Part shown: positions 8,940 through 16,097 of the stretch, in pieces
Position numbering within the stretch: the stretch's first letter is position 1
Layout of the letters: each line of letters begins with the position of its first letter
Assembly: GCA_934654585.1 (NCBI GenBank)
Contig: CAKUGF010000008.1
Span: forward strand, 1 to 64,000
Direction: 5' to 3'
Length of the DNA stretch: 64,000 nucleotides
Source of the DNA: an uncultured Collinsella sp.
Lineage (GTDB): Bacteria > Actinomycetota > Coriobacteriia > Coriobacteriales > Coriobacteriaceae
Notes under the pieces: model-generated
Database searches by the model: none
Seen by the model: only the letters and a program-made list of their open reading frames with translations
What the model was told of the DNA's origin: nothing
Program-made: the position numbers and the translations under genes

Positions 8940-8944
8940 TCCCC

Positions 8945-9047
8945 GCGGGTTTCCCAAGCACCCGACCTTGCCGTTCAAACCGTCGCTCGCGTACTCAAGT
9001 ACGCGTCGCTCCTCTTTCACGGCAATCTCGGGCACTTGGAAAACCCG
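8945..9047. repeat. Large imperfect palindrome after cysS
   Basis: The first 27 bases and last 27 bases are inverse copies with about five mismatches. The centre holds the perfect dyad GCGTACTCAAGTACGC, flanked by GTCGCT on both sides in direct orientation. It sits directly before the terminator of cysS. It may be a transcript 3'-end stem or another member of the intergenic hairpin repeats of this genome. Confidence 0.65.
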
Positions 9048-9051
9048 TACC

Positions 9052-9091
9052 GACCGCCCGAATTAATATTCATGGGCGGTCGTTTATTTTG
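9052..9091 (+). terminator. Intrinsic terminator before rlmB
   Basis: GACCGCCC (9052-9059) pairs with GGGCGGTC (9074-9081), followed by GTTTATTTTG. Confidence 0.8.
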
Positions 9092-9125
9092 TTTCGTTTG
9101 ATAGTTGTATTTAGGAGGTCGCTTT

Positions 9126-10040
9126 ATGGCCGACAATCGCAAGCGTGCGCCTCGTGGTGGCAAACAGGCTGCTTCTGGCTCGCGTCCGATTCGCCGCAAC
9201 GACCGCGCTGTCACTCCCAAGGGCCAGCGCGAGCGCTCCCAGGCTGCACGTCAGCAGCGCGATCGCAACCGCGACAACGTTCAGGCCCCCAAGGGTGAGT
9301 TTATCGAAGGTCGCCGTGCTGCCGCCGAGGCGCTGCGCACCGGCTTTCCCGTCAAGTGCGCGCTCATTGCCGAGGGCGGGGAGCGCGATGCCGCTCTGTC
9401 TCGTCTGGTCGATGACCTTAACGCCGCGGGCGTACGTATCAAGTATGTGCCGCGCGCGCAGCTCGATGCGCTGTCGAGCCATGGCGCTCACCAGGGCATT
9501 GCACTCGAGGTGGGCACCTTCCCCTACGCAGATGTCGCCGACATTCTCGACCGTGCGGGCGACGGCCCGGCACTTGTCGTCGTGCTCGATCACGTGACCG
9601 ACGACGGTAACTTTGGCGCGATTGCGCGTTCTGCCGAGGTCGTGGGCGCGGCCGGTGTTGTCATCGCCAACAAACGCGCTGCCGGCGTGACCGTGGGCAG
9701 CTACAAGACCTCCGCCGGTGCTGTCATGCATCTGCCCATCGCGCAGGTTCCCAATATCGCCCGTGCACTCGACGACCTCAAGGCCGCCGGCTTTTGGGTG
9801 GGCGGCGCTTCCGAGCATGCCGAGGGCAGCTGCTGGGATGCTCCCTTCGAGGGTCGCGTGGCGCTCGTCATGGGTTCCGAGGGCGATGGCATCTCGCGTC
9901 TGGTGCTCGAGAAATGCGACTTTTTGACCAAGCTTCCCCAGCGCGGCATGACCGAGAGCCTCAACGTGGCTCAGGCAACGACGGCGCTGTGCTTTGAGTG
10001 GCTGCGCCGCAACGCCGGCGAGCTCATGGGGGAGGAGTAG
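9126..10040 (+). CDS. rlmB: 23S rRNA 2'-O-methyltransferase, SpoU family (RlmB-like)
   Basis: The 304-residue protein has a basic, disordered N-terminal extension of about 65 residues, then the RNA-binding substrate domain (EFIEGRRAAAEALRTGFPV) and the SPOUT methyltransferase domain with its three motifs: DHVTDDGNFGAIARSAE, VALVMGSEGDGISRL and SLNVAQATTALCFE. Members methylate a guanosine of 23S rRNA using S-adenosylmethionine. ATG 9126 is chosen because AGGAGG lies 8 bases upstream; the frame is open a little further up. Position after cysS and before yacP matches the order in many Gram-positives. The exact rRNA target is inferred from family and context. Confidence 0.9.
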   Translation: MADNRKRAPRGGKQAASGSRPIRRNDRAVTPKGQRERSQAARQQRDRNRDNVQAPKGEFIEGRRAAAEALRTGFPVKCALIAEGGERDAALSRLVDDLNAAGVRIKYVPRAQLDALSSHGAHQGIALEVGTFPYADVADILDRAGDGPALVVVLDHVTDDGNFGAIARSAEVVGAAGVVIANKRAAGVTVGSYKTSAGAVMHLPIAQVPNIARALDDLKAAGFWVGGASEHAEGSCWDAPFEGRVALVMGSEGDGISRLVLEKCDFLTKLPQRGMTESLNVAQATTALCFEWLRRNAGELMGEE

Positions 10041-10043
10041 CGC

Positions 10044-10721
10044 ATGTCCAAGAAGAACCGCGCCAAGTCCAAGGCCAAGCGCTTTGGCGAGGGCTCGGCC
10101 AAGCCGATCGTTTCGGCCGCGACCTATGGCGTGGGTGGCAATGCGTTTGCGCAGGCCATCGCCGACCCGGTCTCGACGGTGCACTCCAACAAGCCCGAGC
10201 TGTTGGTGGTCGACGGCTACAACGTGATCCACTGCACGCCGCGCTACGAAAAGCTCGTATACGACCATTCCGATGATCCGTATTCCAGCGACGTCCACGA
10301 TATAGCGCGCACCGCGCTCATCAATGACGTTGCGGCGTTTGCCCAAGGCCGCTACGAGGCCGTGATCGTCTTTGACGGCGCGGGAAACATTTCCAGTGAG
10401 CGTCCCAACCTGCCGGCCCGCGGCGTGCGAATCGAGTTCTCGCCGACGGGCGTTTCGGCAGATACCGTGGTGCAAAAGCTCTGCATCGAGGCGCGCGAGG
10501 AAGGCCGTGCGTGCTCCGTGGTGTCGAGCGACGGCACTATTCAAGCCGTCGTCATGGGCAAGGGTGTCACGCGTATCTCGAGCCGCATGCTGGTGGACGA
10601 GCTCAAGCAGATCGACAACGACGTGCACGAGGCCGAGGAGGCCCCCCAGATCAAGATGACCCTGGGCAGCCGCCTGAGCCCCGAGGCATTGGCCAAGCTC
10701 AAAGCCCTCCGCGGGAGGTAG
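10044..10721 (+). CDS. yacP: NYN-domain RNase of the YacP/Rae1 family
   Basis: The 225-residue protein has an N-terminal basic stretch, then a NYN domain beginning LLVVDGYNVIHCTPRYEKL, with acidic residues later at VIVFDGAGN and VVSSDGTIQ that would bind metal. Bacillus YacP (Rae1) is a ribosome-associated endoribonuclease; this protein is expected to act on RNA likewise. It follows rlmB by three bases, as in Firmicutes. The C-terminal end is a charged tail. Confidence 0.85.
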   Translation: MSKKNRAKSKAKRFGEGSAKPIVSAATYGVGGNAFAQAIADPVSTVHSNKPELLVVDGYNVIHCTPRYEKLVYDHSDDPYSSDVHDIARTALINDVAAFAQGRYEAVIVFDGAGNISSERPNLPARGVRIEFSPTGVSADTVVQKLCIEAREEGRACSVVSSDGTIQAVVMGKGVTRISSRMLVDELKQIDNDVHEAEEAPQIKMTLGSRLSPEALAKLKALRGR

Positions 10722-10722
10722 G

Positions 10723-10756
10723 GGAGTTGGCGGGGCGATGCTGCCTCGCTAACTCC
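10723..10756. terminator. Bidirectional hairpin between yacP and the HipA-like gene
   Basis: GGAGTTGGCGGGGC pairs with GCCTCGCTAACTCC over a 6-base loop. It overlaps the last codons of the convergent HipA-like gene, so one stem may serve both convergent transcripts. No long T-run is present. Confidence 0.5.
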
Positions 10757-12089
10757 ATTCAGCGATATCGATCATTCTCTCGAGGCGCCATGCTAGCGCC
10801 TCTTTTAGATAAGACAGTCTTGCTGTCAGGGCATCGTTTTTAGACAGAATCTCAATCGCCTCGTCGACAAAACCCTCGAGTTTGTTTCCATCGAACCAGC
10901 TCATATCCTCGACGAGCAACATCTGTTTGGCGGGGCTTGAATGAAACTGCGCGCTGGTAAAACTGTGTTCTCCTGCCCGAAGTTCCTCAAGAGATATGTT
11001 GCACCAGAGTGATGAGCCCGAATCGAAGATGGGAGCCGGTCTGCAGGCTAGTGTGTTGACGTTTCGTACGAGGCCAAAGTTTCGCCAATGTCGGTCGTAG
11101 TTGGCGAGGATGTCATCACATACGATCATGCGGTCGAGAGCGTCCTTGACGTCTGTCGCTCCGAGTTCCTCGCAGTTTGTCACATACCGTTCGTAGTCGG
11201 TCAGTCGTCCATCTGCATTTGCATGCTGGTTTACATAGAATGCGGGGACATACTCTTCTTCATCAGTTAAGAATACATCGCATGTGCTCAGGGCCGACGT
11301 GCCCGTGCCTTCGAGCGAATAGGGTATAAAATCGCAGGCGTTTAGGATGCGGCGGTAAAGCGCGGTTGCCACCAGTTCGTTATACGGTTCTTGGTTTAAA
11401 TGCGCTCCTGCCTTGTGGAGAACTCGATGTTTGCCTTCGCATGTCCAATACTTCTGAAGATTGCCGTCCGAGGTGTTGTCGGGCTTTGCGGCGGCTGTTT
11501 TACCCTCTGGGGCAAAGGGCGCAATGGTCAACGAGACGTCGTCAAAAGCATTATTGAAGAAGTTAATATCCTCCCACGCGAGACCGGAATCTTGGGGCCT
11601 AATCCAATACTGGTCGGATAGGGAGAGGCCGAGATTTCGCTGGACGAGTTCATCGGGAACGTCGACTGCGGCTTCTGCCAGCAGGGATGACAACCCAATG
11701 CGCGCGAGCGGGATGCCGCGGCCACGCCACCAAATACGGAAAGAATCGAGCGATATAGGACTATTGGGGCCAAATACTCCAATAGGGGCGTGGGCGTAAT
11801 CGATGTCGGTGCCGATGTGGGTGAAGTCTTTTCGTGATGTGCTGTAGACCAGTTGAGCGACTTCGTGTGTGCGGTTCATGAGGGTAAACGTGATTTCGCT
11901 CTTTCCATGGCCGCGACGGGGGCGTCCTCCCGTTTTGGTCACGGAGCGGAGTCGTGCGTTGACGCTGTCTTTGTCGATGAGCCACACACCAGAAGCCTTA
12001 CGTGCTTCAAGTGCTCCGTTTTTAATGAGCTCCTGAACTCTGCGCGGGGTGATGTCGAGCAACTCAGCAGCTTCCTTTGTGGTCAGCAT
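10749..12089 (-). CDS. HipA-like kinase with its own N-terminal HTH domain
   Basis: The 446-residue product starts with an excisionase/MerR-type helix-turn-helix (residues 1-50: TTKEAAELLDITPRRVQELI, then GVWLIDKDSV). The body has HipA-type kinase features: HRVLHKAGAHLNQEPYNELV with a Lys, CDDILANYDRHWRNFGLVRN as catalytic loop and APIFDSGSSLW as metal-binding loop. Fusing a DNA-binding domain to a HipA kinase would give one protein that both regulates its promoter and acts as the effector; that is inference. No separate hipB lies upstream. A perfect 22-bp dyad directly upstream is the likely binding site. Target and toxicity are unknown. Confidence 0.75.
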   Translation of the reverse strand: MLTTKEAAELLDITPRRVQELIKNGALEARKASGVWLIDKDSVNARLRSVTKTGGRPRRGHGKSEITFTLMNRTHEVAQLVYSTSRKDFTHIGTDIDYAHAPIGVFGPNSPISLDSFRIWWRGRGIPLARIGLSSLLAEAAVDVPDELVQRNLGLSLSDQYWIRPQDSGLAWEDINFFNNAFDDVSLTIAPFAPEGKTAAAKPDNTSDGNLQKYWTCEGKHRVLHKAGAHLNQEPYNELVATALYRRILNACDFIPYSLEGTGTSALSTCDVFLTDEEEYVPAFYVNQHANADGRLTDYERYVTNCEELGATDVKDALDRMIVCDDILANYDRHWRNFGLVRNVNTLACRPAPIFDSGSSLWCNISLEELRAGEHSFTSAQFHSSPAKQMLLVEDMSWFDGNKLEGFVDEAIEILSKNDALTARLSYLKEALAWRLERMIDIAEWS

Positions 12090-12099
12090 CGCGAAACCC

Positions 12100-12166
12100 T
12101 TCGTCAGAACGAATAGTTTTATCTATTCCATTGTAATTAAAACTATTCGTTCTGACGAATAGTTTT
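12100..12166. promoter_or_regulatory. Operator of the HTH-HipA gene: 22-bp inverted repeat plus a third half-site
   Basis: CGTCAGAACGAATAGTTTTA at 12102-12121 lies in the left arm (12100-12121), which is matched perfectly in inverse at 12138-12159, 16 bases apart. CGAATAGTTTT occurs once more at 12156-12166. The core half-site is therefore present three times immediately upstream of the start codon, as expected for autoregulation. Confidence 0.75.
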
Positions 12167-12314
12167 GAGATTGAGGACGAACTGGCTGAAATGAACGGGT
12201 TTGGCGCCAGATCGCTGCTGGATTTTGCATATTTGCATAACGCTGTGCAGGCCTGTTGCGCCTCGTTCTCAATTCCATTATTCTTAACTGGCTTCGCGCG
12301 AAAGCGCCAAGTGT

Positions 12315-12389
12315 GCCAGTGTGGCGCAACGGTAGCGCAACTGATTTGTAATCAGTGGGTTGCGGGTTCGATTCCTGTCACTGGCTCCA
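12315..12389 (+). tRNA. tRNA-Thr (UGU)
   Basis: GCCAGTG (12315-12321) pairs with CACTGGC (12379-12385); the CCA end is encoded. The anticodon arm ACTGA-TTTGTAA-TCAGT gives anticodon UGU. A terminator follows at once, so the gene is transcribed alone. Confidence 0.95.
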
Positions 12390-12398
12390 TGAGAGTTT

Positions 12399-12437
12399 CG
12401 GGCTCTGTTCCCTCGTGGGACAGGGCCCGTTTCTATT
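12399..12437 (+). terminator. Terminator after tRNA-Thr
   Basis: CGGGCTCTGTTCCC pairs with GGGACAGGGCCCG over a TCGT loop, followed by TTTCTATTTT. Confidence 0.85.
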
Positions 12438-12480
12438 TTGATGGATCATCGGGCTCAGCGTTCGTCTCATTCCTCAGTTT

Positions 12481-12537
12481 GTCTCGATCTGTAACACCAA
12501 GACGGGAAATTCGCTTCTAGCTGTTACAGATCGAGAC
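12481..12537. repeat. 57-bp inverted repeat, family A, copy 1
   Basis: GTCTCGATCTGTAACA at 12481-12496 is matched in inverse at 12522-12537 around a 25-base centre. It has the same geometry (16-25-16) as the copies near 15.1 and 25.5 kb. Confidence 0.9.
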
Positions 12538-12830
12538 GAAAGCCGGGACCCTCGGCAGTTCGTTAAATGGCGTTGCGCGCCATTCTCGTATTTACAGCAC
12601 GGCACTGACCGAATAATTGACATCCAAGAAGGGTGTTCTGAGCATCTCGGATTAGACTGATGGCTTAGGCTCTGATGGGATTTGATAATGCCGAGAGACT
12701 GTCGGCAACTCGTTGCTGGACGACGTATTAAGGGGCATGCCGGGATCCGATTGACGATTGGCTATGCAGGTGCTTTGTCTAAATCAAAAGAATCGGATGG
12801 GGCATCAAGCAAATCGAGAAGGACGGAACG
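12538..12830. other. Gap with no recognised gene
   Basis: No convincing gene, RNA or repeat is seen. A 48-codon open frame starts at 12688 and ends at the start of the next gene, but it resembles nothing I know and has no clear ribosome site. The promoter of the 12831 gene should lie here. Confidence 0.5.
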
Positions 12831-13331
12831 ATGAAACTATCGAATGAAGAACTCGATTCAGCCCTTGCCGAGGCGGGACTTGAACTTGCTCAGCCGTATG
12901 ACGAGAAAGGCAAGTATCGCAAGGACCAGTATCTATTTACACGTTGCACGACGTGCGGAACGCAGGCGCATTTCCGCCTCAAGTACATCTTGGACAAAAA
13001 CAGCATTGGCGATAAAGTATGTCGAGCCTGCTATTGGACGGGTTGGTATGCCGATTGTCGCGTGCTGAGGAACGAGGCGATTCAATCGCTGCTTTCCCAG
13101 GGCTATAACTATAACGATCTGGTCAAACAGGGTGTAATGGACGAAAGAACTGCCCTTCGCCTTTTCGAAGCTCGCGACCTTGTCGAAGAAAATGGCTACG
13201 AGCTTATCGACCTCATCTCAGGAAAACAGACTGGCGATGACCTGCTACTTGTGAAGTGCCACGCATGCGGAAGGCAGACAGTGGAGCGTCCCGGCGACGT
13301 TGTGTATGGGTGCACCTGCAAAGGGAGATGA
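12831..13331 (+). CDS. Uncharacterised zinc-ribbon protein
   Basis: I do not recognise the function. The 166-residue soluble protein has paired cysteines at residues 39/42, 64/67, 143/146 and 161/163, so it probably folds as two zinc ribbons or treble clefs flanking a helical middle (LVKQGVMDERTALRLFEARDLVEENG). AGAAGGACGG precedes the ATG. The next gene starts within about 40 bases, so the two are probably one operon. Codon use is less GC-rich than in the housekeeping genes around it, consistent with an acquired island. A nucleic-acid or protein-binding adaptor role is possible but unproven. Confidence 0.6.
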   Translation: MKLSNEELDSALAEAGLELAQPYDEKGKYRKDQYLFTRCTTCGTQAHFRLKYILDKNSIGDKVCRACYWTGWYADCRVLRNEAIQSLLSQGYNYNDLVKQGVMDERTALRLFEARDLVEENGYELIDLISGKQTGDDLLLVKCHACGRQTVERPGDVVYGCTCKGR

Positions 13332-13374
13332 CTTGAACCGGTACGGTGAGTGGAATGGCGAAAGGAATGGTTGG

Positions 13375-14091
13375 ATGGCTGTAAATCTCAAAAACGTTAA
13401 AGATACGGTAAACCTTGCGGTGGAGGTCCTGGGCGCTGCGGCTGCTGTCATTGAGGGCGCAAAGGAGCTCGGTGTCGATGTCGACGCCGTTGGCGGCGCC
13501 GTAAAGGATGCGGCAGGCGGCGCTGCTAACGGTGCGCGAGCCGTTGCCGATGGTATTGGTAAAGGGTTCGGCGCGGCAGCCGACGGCGTCGGCGCGGCAG
13601 TTGGCGCACTGGGCGGTGCTGCGAAAGCGCTTCAGGATTCAAGAGAAGCTGCCGAGGCTCGTAAGAGGATCAACGCTGCAAGGCAATCGATTTTTGAAGG
13701 TGCGTCGACGGTGATGCCCCTACACAAGTTTGTCTGTCAGCAGGACAAAGCTGCCGATGCTGCTTTTAACGGTTTCGATATGCCCGGCTGTTACCTTATC
13801 GCAAAGTATCAAAAGGGCGACCACGATAAGAACTACAGCGATTACCTGGGTATTTACGTGGGCTCGAGTGAGCACATGTCGGAAGATATCGTGTCCGTGC
13901 CTACGCGCTTGGGCGATCCGGATGTGTATGCCGACTACAAGTACCATCAAAATGTGATGCTGTTCGTGTTCCCCTGCGAGCTAAAAGACCTTGATGAACG
14001 TTGCGAACTCTTGCTGCGATCGTTTGAAGGCATGAGACTCTATAACGGTGCAGGAGTATCTGTCGAGAGAGTGGCTGATGAAGACCTATAA
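13375..14091 (+). CDS. Uncharacterised Gly/Ala-rich protein with a possible GIY-YIG-like domain
   Basis: The function is unknown. The first half (about residues 15-90) is a Gly/Ala-rich amphipathic stretch with repeats of the type GAVKDAAGG, GIGKGFGAAADG and GVGAAVGALGG, reminiscent of membrane-active or pore-lining segments. The second half (about 112-220) has GCYLIAKY at 138-145 and LGIYVGSS at 158-165, spaced like the GIY and YIG strands of GIY-YIG nucleases; the usual downstream Arg and Glu are not clear, so it may be degenerate or inactive. ATG 13375 has AAAGGA 8 bases upstream; TTG 13333 after AAGGGAG is an alternative start. The end overlaps the next gene by 14 bases. Confidence 0.5.
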   Translation: MAVNLKNVKDTVNLAVEVLGAAAAVIEGAKELGVDVDAVGGAVKDAAGGAANGARAVADGIGKGFGAAADGVGAAVGALGGAAKALQDSREAAEARKRINAARQSIFEGASTVMPLHKFVCQQDKAADAAFNGFDMPGCYLIAKYQKGDHDKNYSDYLGIYVGSSEHMSEDIVSVPTRLGDPDVYADYKYHQNVMLFVFPCELKDLDERCELLLRSFEGMRLYNGAGVSVERVADEDL

Positions 14092-15010
14092 CCTGGATAC
14101 CATCCAGAAGGTTCCCCTGCGCGAGGTGTGGCCGCATGAGGCCCATGACTTCACCAAGTGGCTGGCCGAGGACCAGAACCTCGCAACCCTCGGGCTTGCG
14201 GTTGGAATCGAGCTCGAGCTCATAGAGACTGAGTCGTCGGTCGGCTCGTTCAACGTGGACATCTACGCGCAGGAGTCCGGCACGGGCCGCAAGGTGATCA
14301 TCGAGAACCAGCTCGAGGACACCAACCACGACCACCTCGGCAAGGTGATCACGTATGCCGCCGGCAAGGACGCCGAGGTCGTTATCTGGGTCGTGGCGCG
14401 CGCACGCGACGAACACCGCCAGGCGATCGAGTGACTCAACCAGCACACCGACAGCGACTTCGGCTTTTTCCTGGTCGAGGTCGAGCTTTGGAGGATCGGG
14501 GAATCCCTGCCCGCCCCGCGCTTCAACGTGGTCGAGCAGCCGAACGAGTGGACCAAGACAGTGAGGCTCTCCGAGGGGCTCAGCGAGACCGAGAAGGTCA
14601 AGCTGGCGTACTGGACGACCTACCGCGAGGTGGCGGACGACCATCCGGAGTTCCTCAAGGAGTTCAGCCCGCAGAAGCCCAGCAAGGACCATTGGTCGAC
14701 GCTTCGCTTGGGGGTCTCGGCATACCATCTCGCCCTGCTCATCGATACGCACAAGGGCCGCACGGGCATCGAGCTGTACGTGGACGACGACAAGGAGATC
14801 GGGCACCGCGCCATCGCCAACAAGGGGGTCTTCGAGGAGCGCCTCGGGCTGACGGCGGCACCCTTCGATGCGAAAAAGGCCTCGGGACTGCGCTTCTACA
14901 AGGCGGGCCACCCCATCAAGGGCCACCAGGACGCATGGCCCCGGTATATCGAGGAGCAGCTCGGATGGGCCATCAAGATGAAAAAGATAATCGCGGAGAT
15001 CGGACTCTAA
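14078..15010 (+). pseudogene. DUF4268-like protein gene, interrupted by an in-frame TGA
   Basis: The frame from ATG 14078 encodes MKTYNLDTIQKVPLREVWPH and continues to 15010, except for one TGA at 14432-14434. The residue there should be Trp (TGG to TGA) between RQAIE and LNQHTDSDFGFF. The first part resembles a PD-(D/E)xK-like nuclease fold (VDIYAQ, then VIIENQLEDTNHDHLG); the second resembles the DUF4268 domain found in nuclease-like proteins of defence islands. The product would be about 310 residues if the stop were read through. It is most simply a fresh nonsense mutation in a gene acquired with its two neighbours; a sequencing error is possible. Confidence 0.7.
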
Positions 15011-15055
15011 GGAAAGTGTGGGACTGACTCTCTAATATCAGAAGAGAAGAGCTGA

Positions 15056-15272
15056 ATCTCAATCTGCAACACCAAGATCACCATTCGGCGTCTAACTGTT
15101 ACAGATTGAGATATAGAGCCGGACGCCCGGGGAATGTCTCGATTTGTAACACGAAGGAGCGGAAAACCGTTCTACCTGTTACAGATCGAGACGTAAGCTG
15201 GGGTCGCTGCGTAGTGTCTCGATCTGTAACAGATAGGTGAGAAAATGTTCTAAAACTGTTACAGATCGAGAC
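15056..15272. repeat. Array of three 57-bp inverted repeats, family A, period exactly 80 bp
   Basis: Units are 15056-15112, 15136-15192 and 15216-15272. Each is a 16-base arm, a 25-base centre and the inverse 16-base arm; 23 bases separate units. Unit one has ATCTCAATCTGcAACA where units two and three have GTCTCGAT(T/C)TGTAACA, and its right arm carries the matching changes. The centres differ but mostly end in CTAAC or CTACC. No coding function is apparent. Confidence 0.9.
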
Positions 15273-15324
15273 AAAGGTCGGAGCGGGTCCAGCTGTTCAC
15301 CTCGAGCGAGGATATTCAGACAGA

Positions 15325-15447
15325 CGAGCGTGGAAAATCTCCCGCCTGGGGAACGAGCGTGGATAATCTCCCACTTTGGCCTTGGAATCACGCCAAAAGT
15401 GGGAGATTATCCACGCTCGAATTCAAACGGGAGATATTCCACCCTCG
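15325..15447. repeat. 66-bp inverted repeat, family C, copy 1, with nested outer copies
   Basis: The 24 bases 15354-15377 (containing GTGGATAATCTCCCACTTT) recur in inverse at 15396-15419 around an 18-base centre. A degenerate copy of each arm lies outside: 15325-15353 and about 15418-15447, and a weaker one from about 15303. A second full copy of the 66-bp element lies at 41019-41084. From 15448 to 15661 I see nothing further. Confidence 0.85.
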
Positions 15448-15661
15448 ATATTGTCGGGAAAGCCCGATCTCGCCTTATATATAAGTACAAATGGGCCAGT
15501 ATCGAAGCATTGCCCGGCACGTTCACTCCATTACACCAAAGTGTTCCCTCGGGAAATGTCACCACGACATGCAAATCCTCTGCCCATTATATCCAAACTC
15601 AGCAAACCCGCAGGTCAGAGGTACATAGATACGCCCGGCACCGTGTATCTAGAGGTTTTCG

Positions 15662-15691
15662 TTGACAGCCCCCAAGGTCACATCGTATTAT
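15662..15691 (+). promoter_or_regulatory. Promoter of the tRNA-Tyr/Thr/Met-tuf unit
   Basis: TTGACA at 15662-15667 and TATTAT at 15686-15691 are 18 bases apart. The preceding bases GAGGTTTTCG are identical to those before the rpmG promoter, which suggests shared control of translation genes. Confidence 0.8.
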
Positions 15692-15753
15692 CTTTTTCGT
15701 TCGCGGGGGCGGCGGTCCAAAAGACCAAAGGACCTGCGGATACTTGAACGATT

Positions 15754-15835
15754 GGGAGTTTGCCCGAGTGGTTAATGGGGACGGGCTGTAAACCCGTTGG
15801 CTCTGCCTACATAGGTTCGAATCCTATAGCTCCCA
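15754..15835 (+). tRNA. tRNA-Tyr (GUA)
   Basis: This is a class II tRNA with a long variable arm. GGGAGTT pairs with AGCTCCC, and the anticodon loop CTGTAAA gives GUA. The CCA end is not encoded. Confidence 0.92.
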
Positions 15836-15845
15836 CCCGTCAAGT

Positions 15846-15921
15846 GCCTGTATAGCTCAGTCGGTAGAGCACTTCGTTGGTAACGAAGAGGTCACCAGTT
15901 CAAGTCTGGTTGCAGGCTCCA
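15846..15921 (+). tRNA. tRNA-Thr (GGU)
   Basis: GCCTGTA pairs with TGCAGGC, and the anticodon arm CTTCG-TTGGTAA-CGAAG gives GGU. CCA is encoded. Confidence 0.94.
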
Positions 15922-15924
15922 TCC

Positions 15925-16001
15925 GGCGGTGTAGCTCAGTTGGTTAGAGCACACGGTTCATACCCGTGGCGTCACTGGTTCGAATCCAGTCACCGCTACC
16001 A
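15925..16001 (+). tRNA. tRNA-Met (CAU), probably the elongator
   Basis: GGCGGTG pairs with CACCGCT, and the anticodon loop TTCATAC gives CAU. The closing G-U pair in place of the unpaired C-A of initiators points to elongator tRNA-Met. CCA is encoded. Confidence 0.9.
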
Positions 16002-16097
16002 TAGGTAACACGGTGGCTTCTCAATAGTATGTTGAGAGGCCACTATGGTATAAAGGCAAAGTCCCGTCCGGGGACGACCTGTTAAGAGGAGGGCTTT

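Noticed and set aside
14432..14434. TGA read as selenocysteine
   Set aside because: The position calls for Trp, no SECIS-like hairpin directly follows that I can recognise, and the family is not a selenoprotein family.
15056..15272. CRISPR array
   Set aside because: The repeats alternate in orientation and only 16 bases are conserved, there are only three units, and no cas gene lies in the window.
12315..15750. Integrated prophage or integrative element at tRNA-Thr
   Set aside because: No integrase, no direct repeat of the tRNA end and no phage structural genes were seen.
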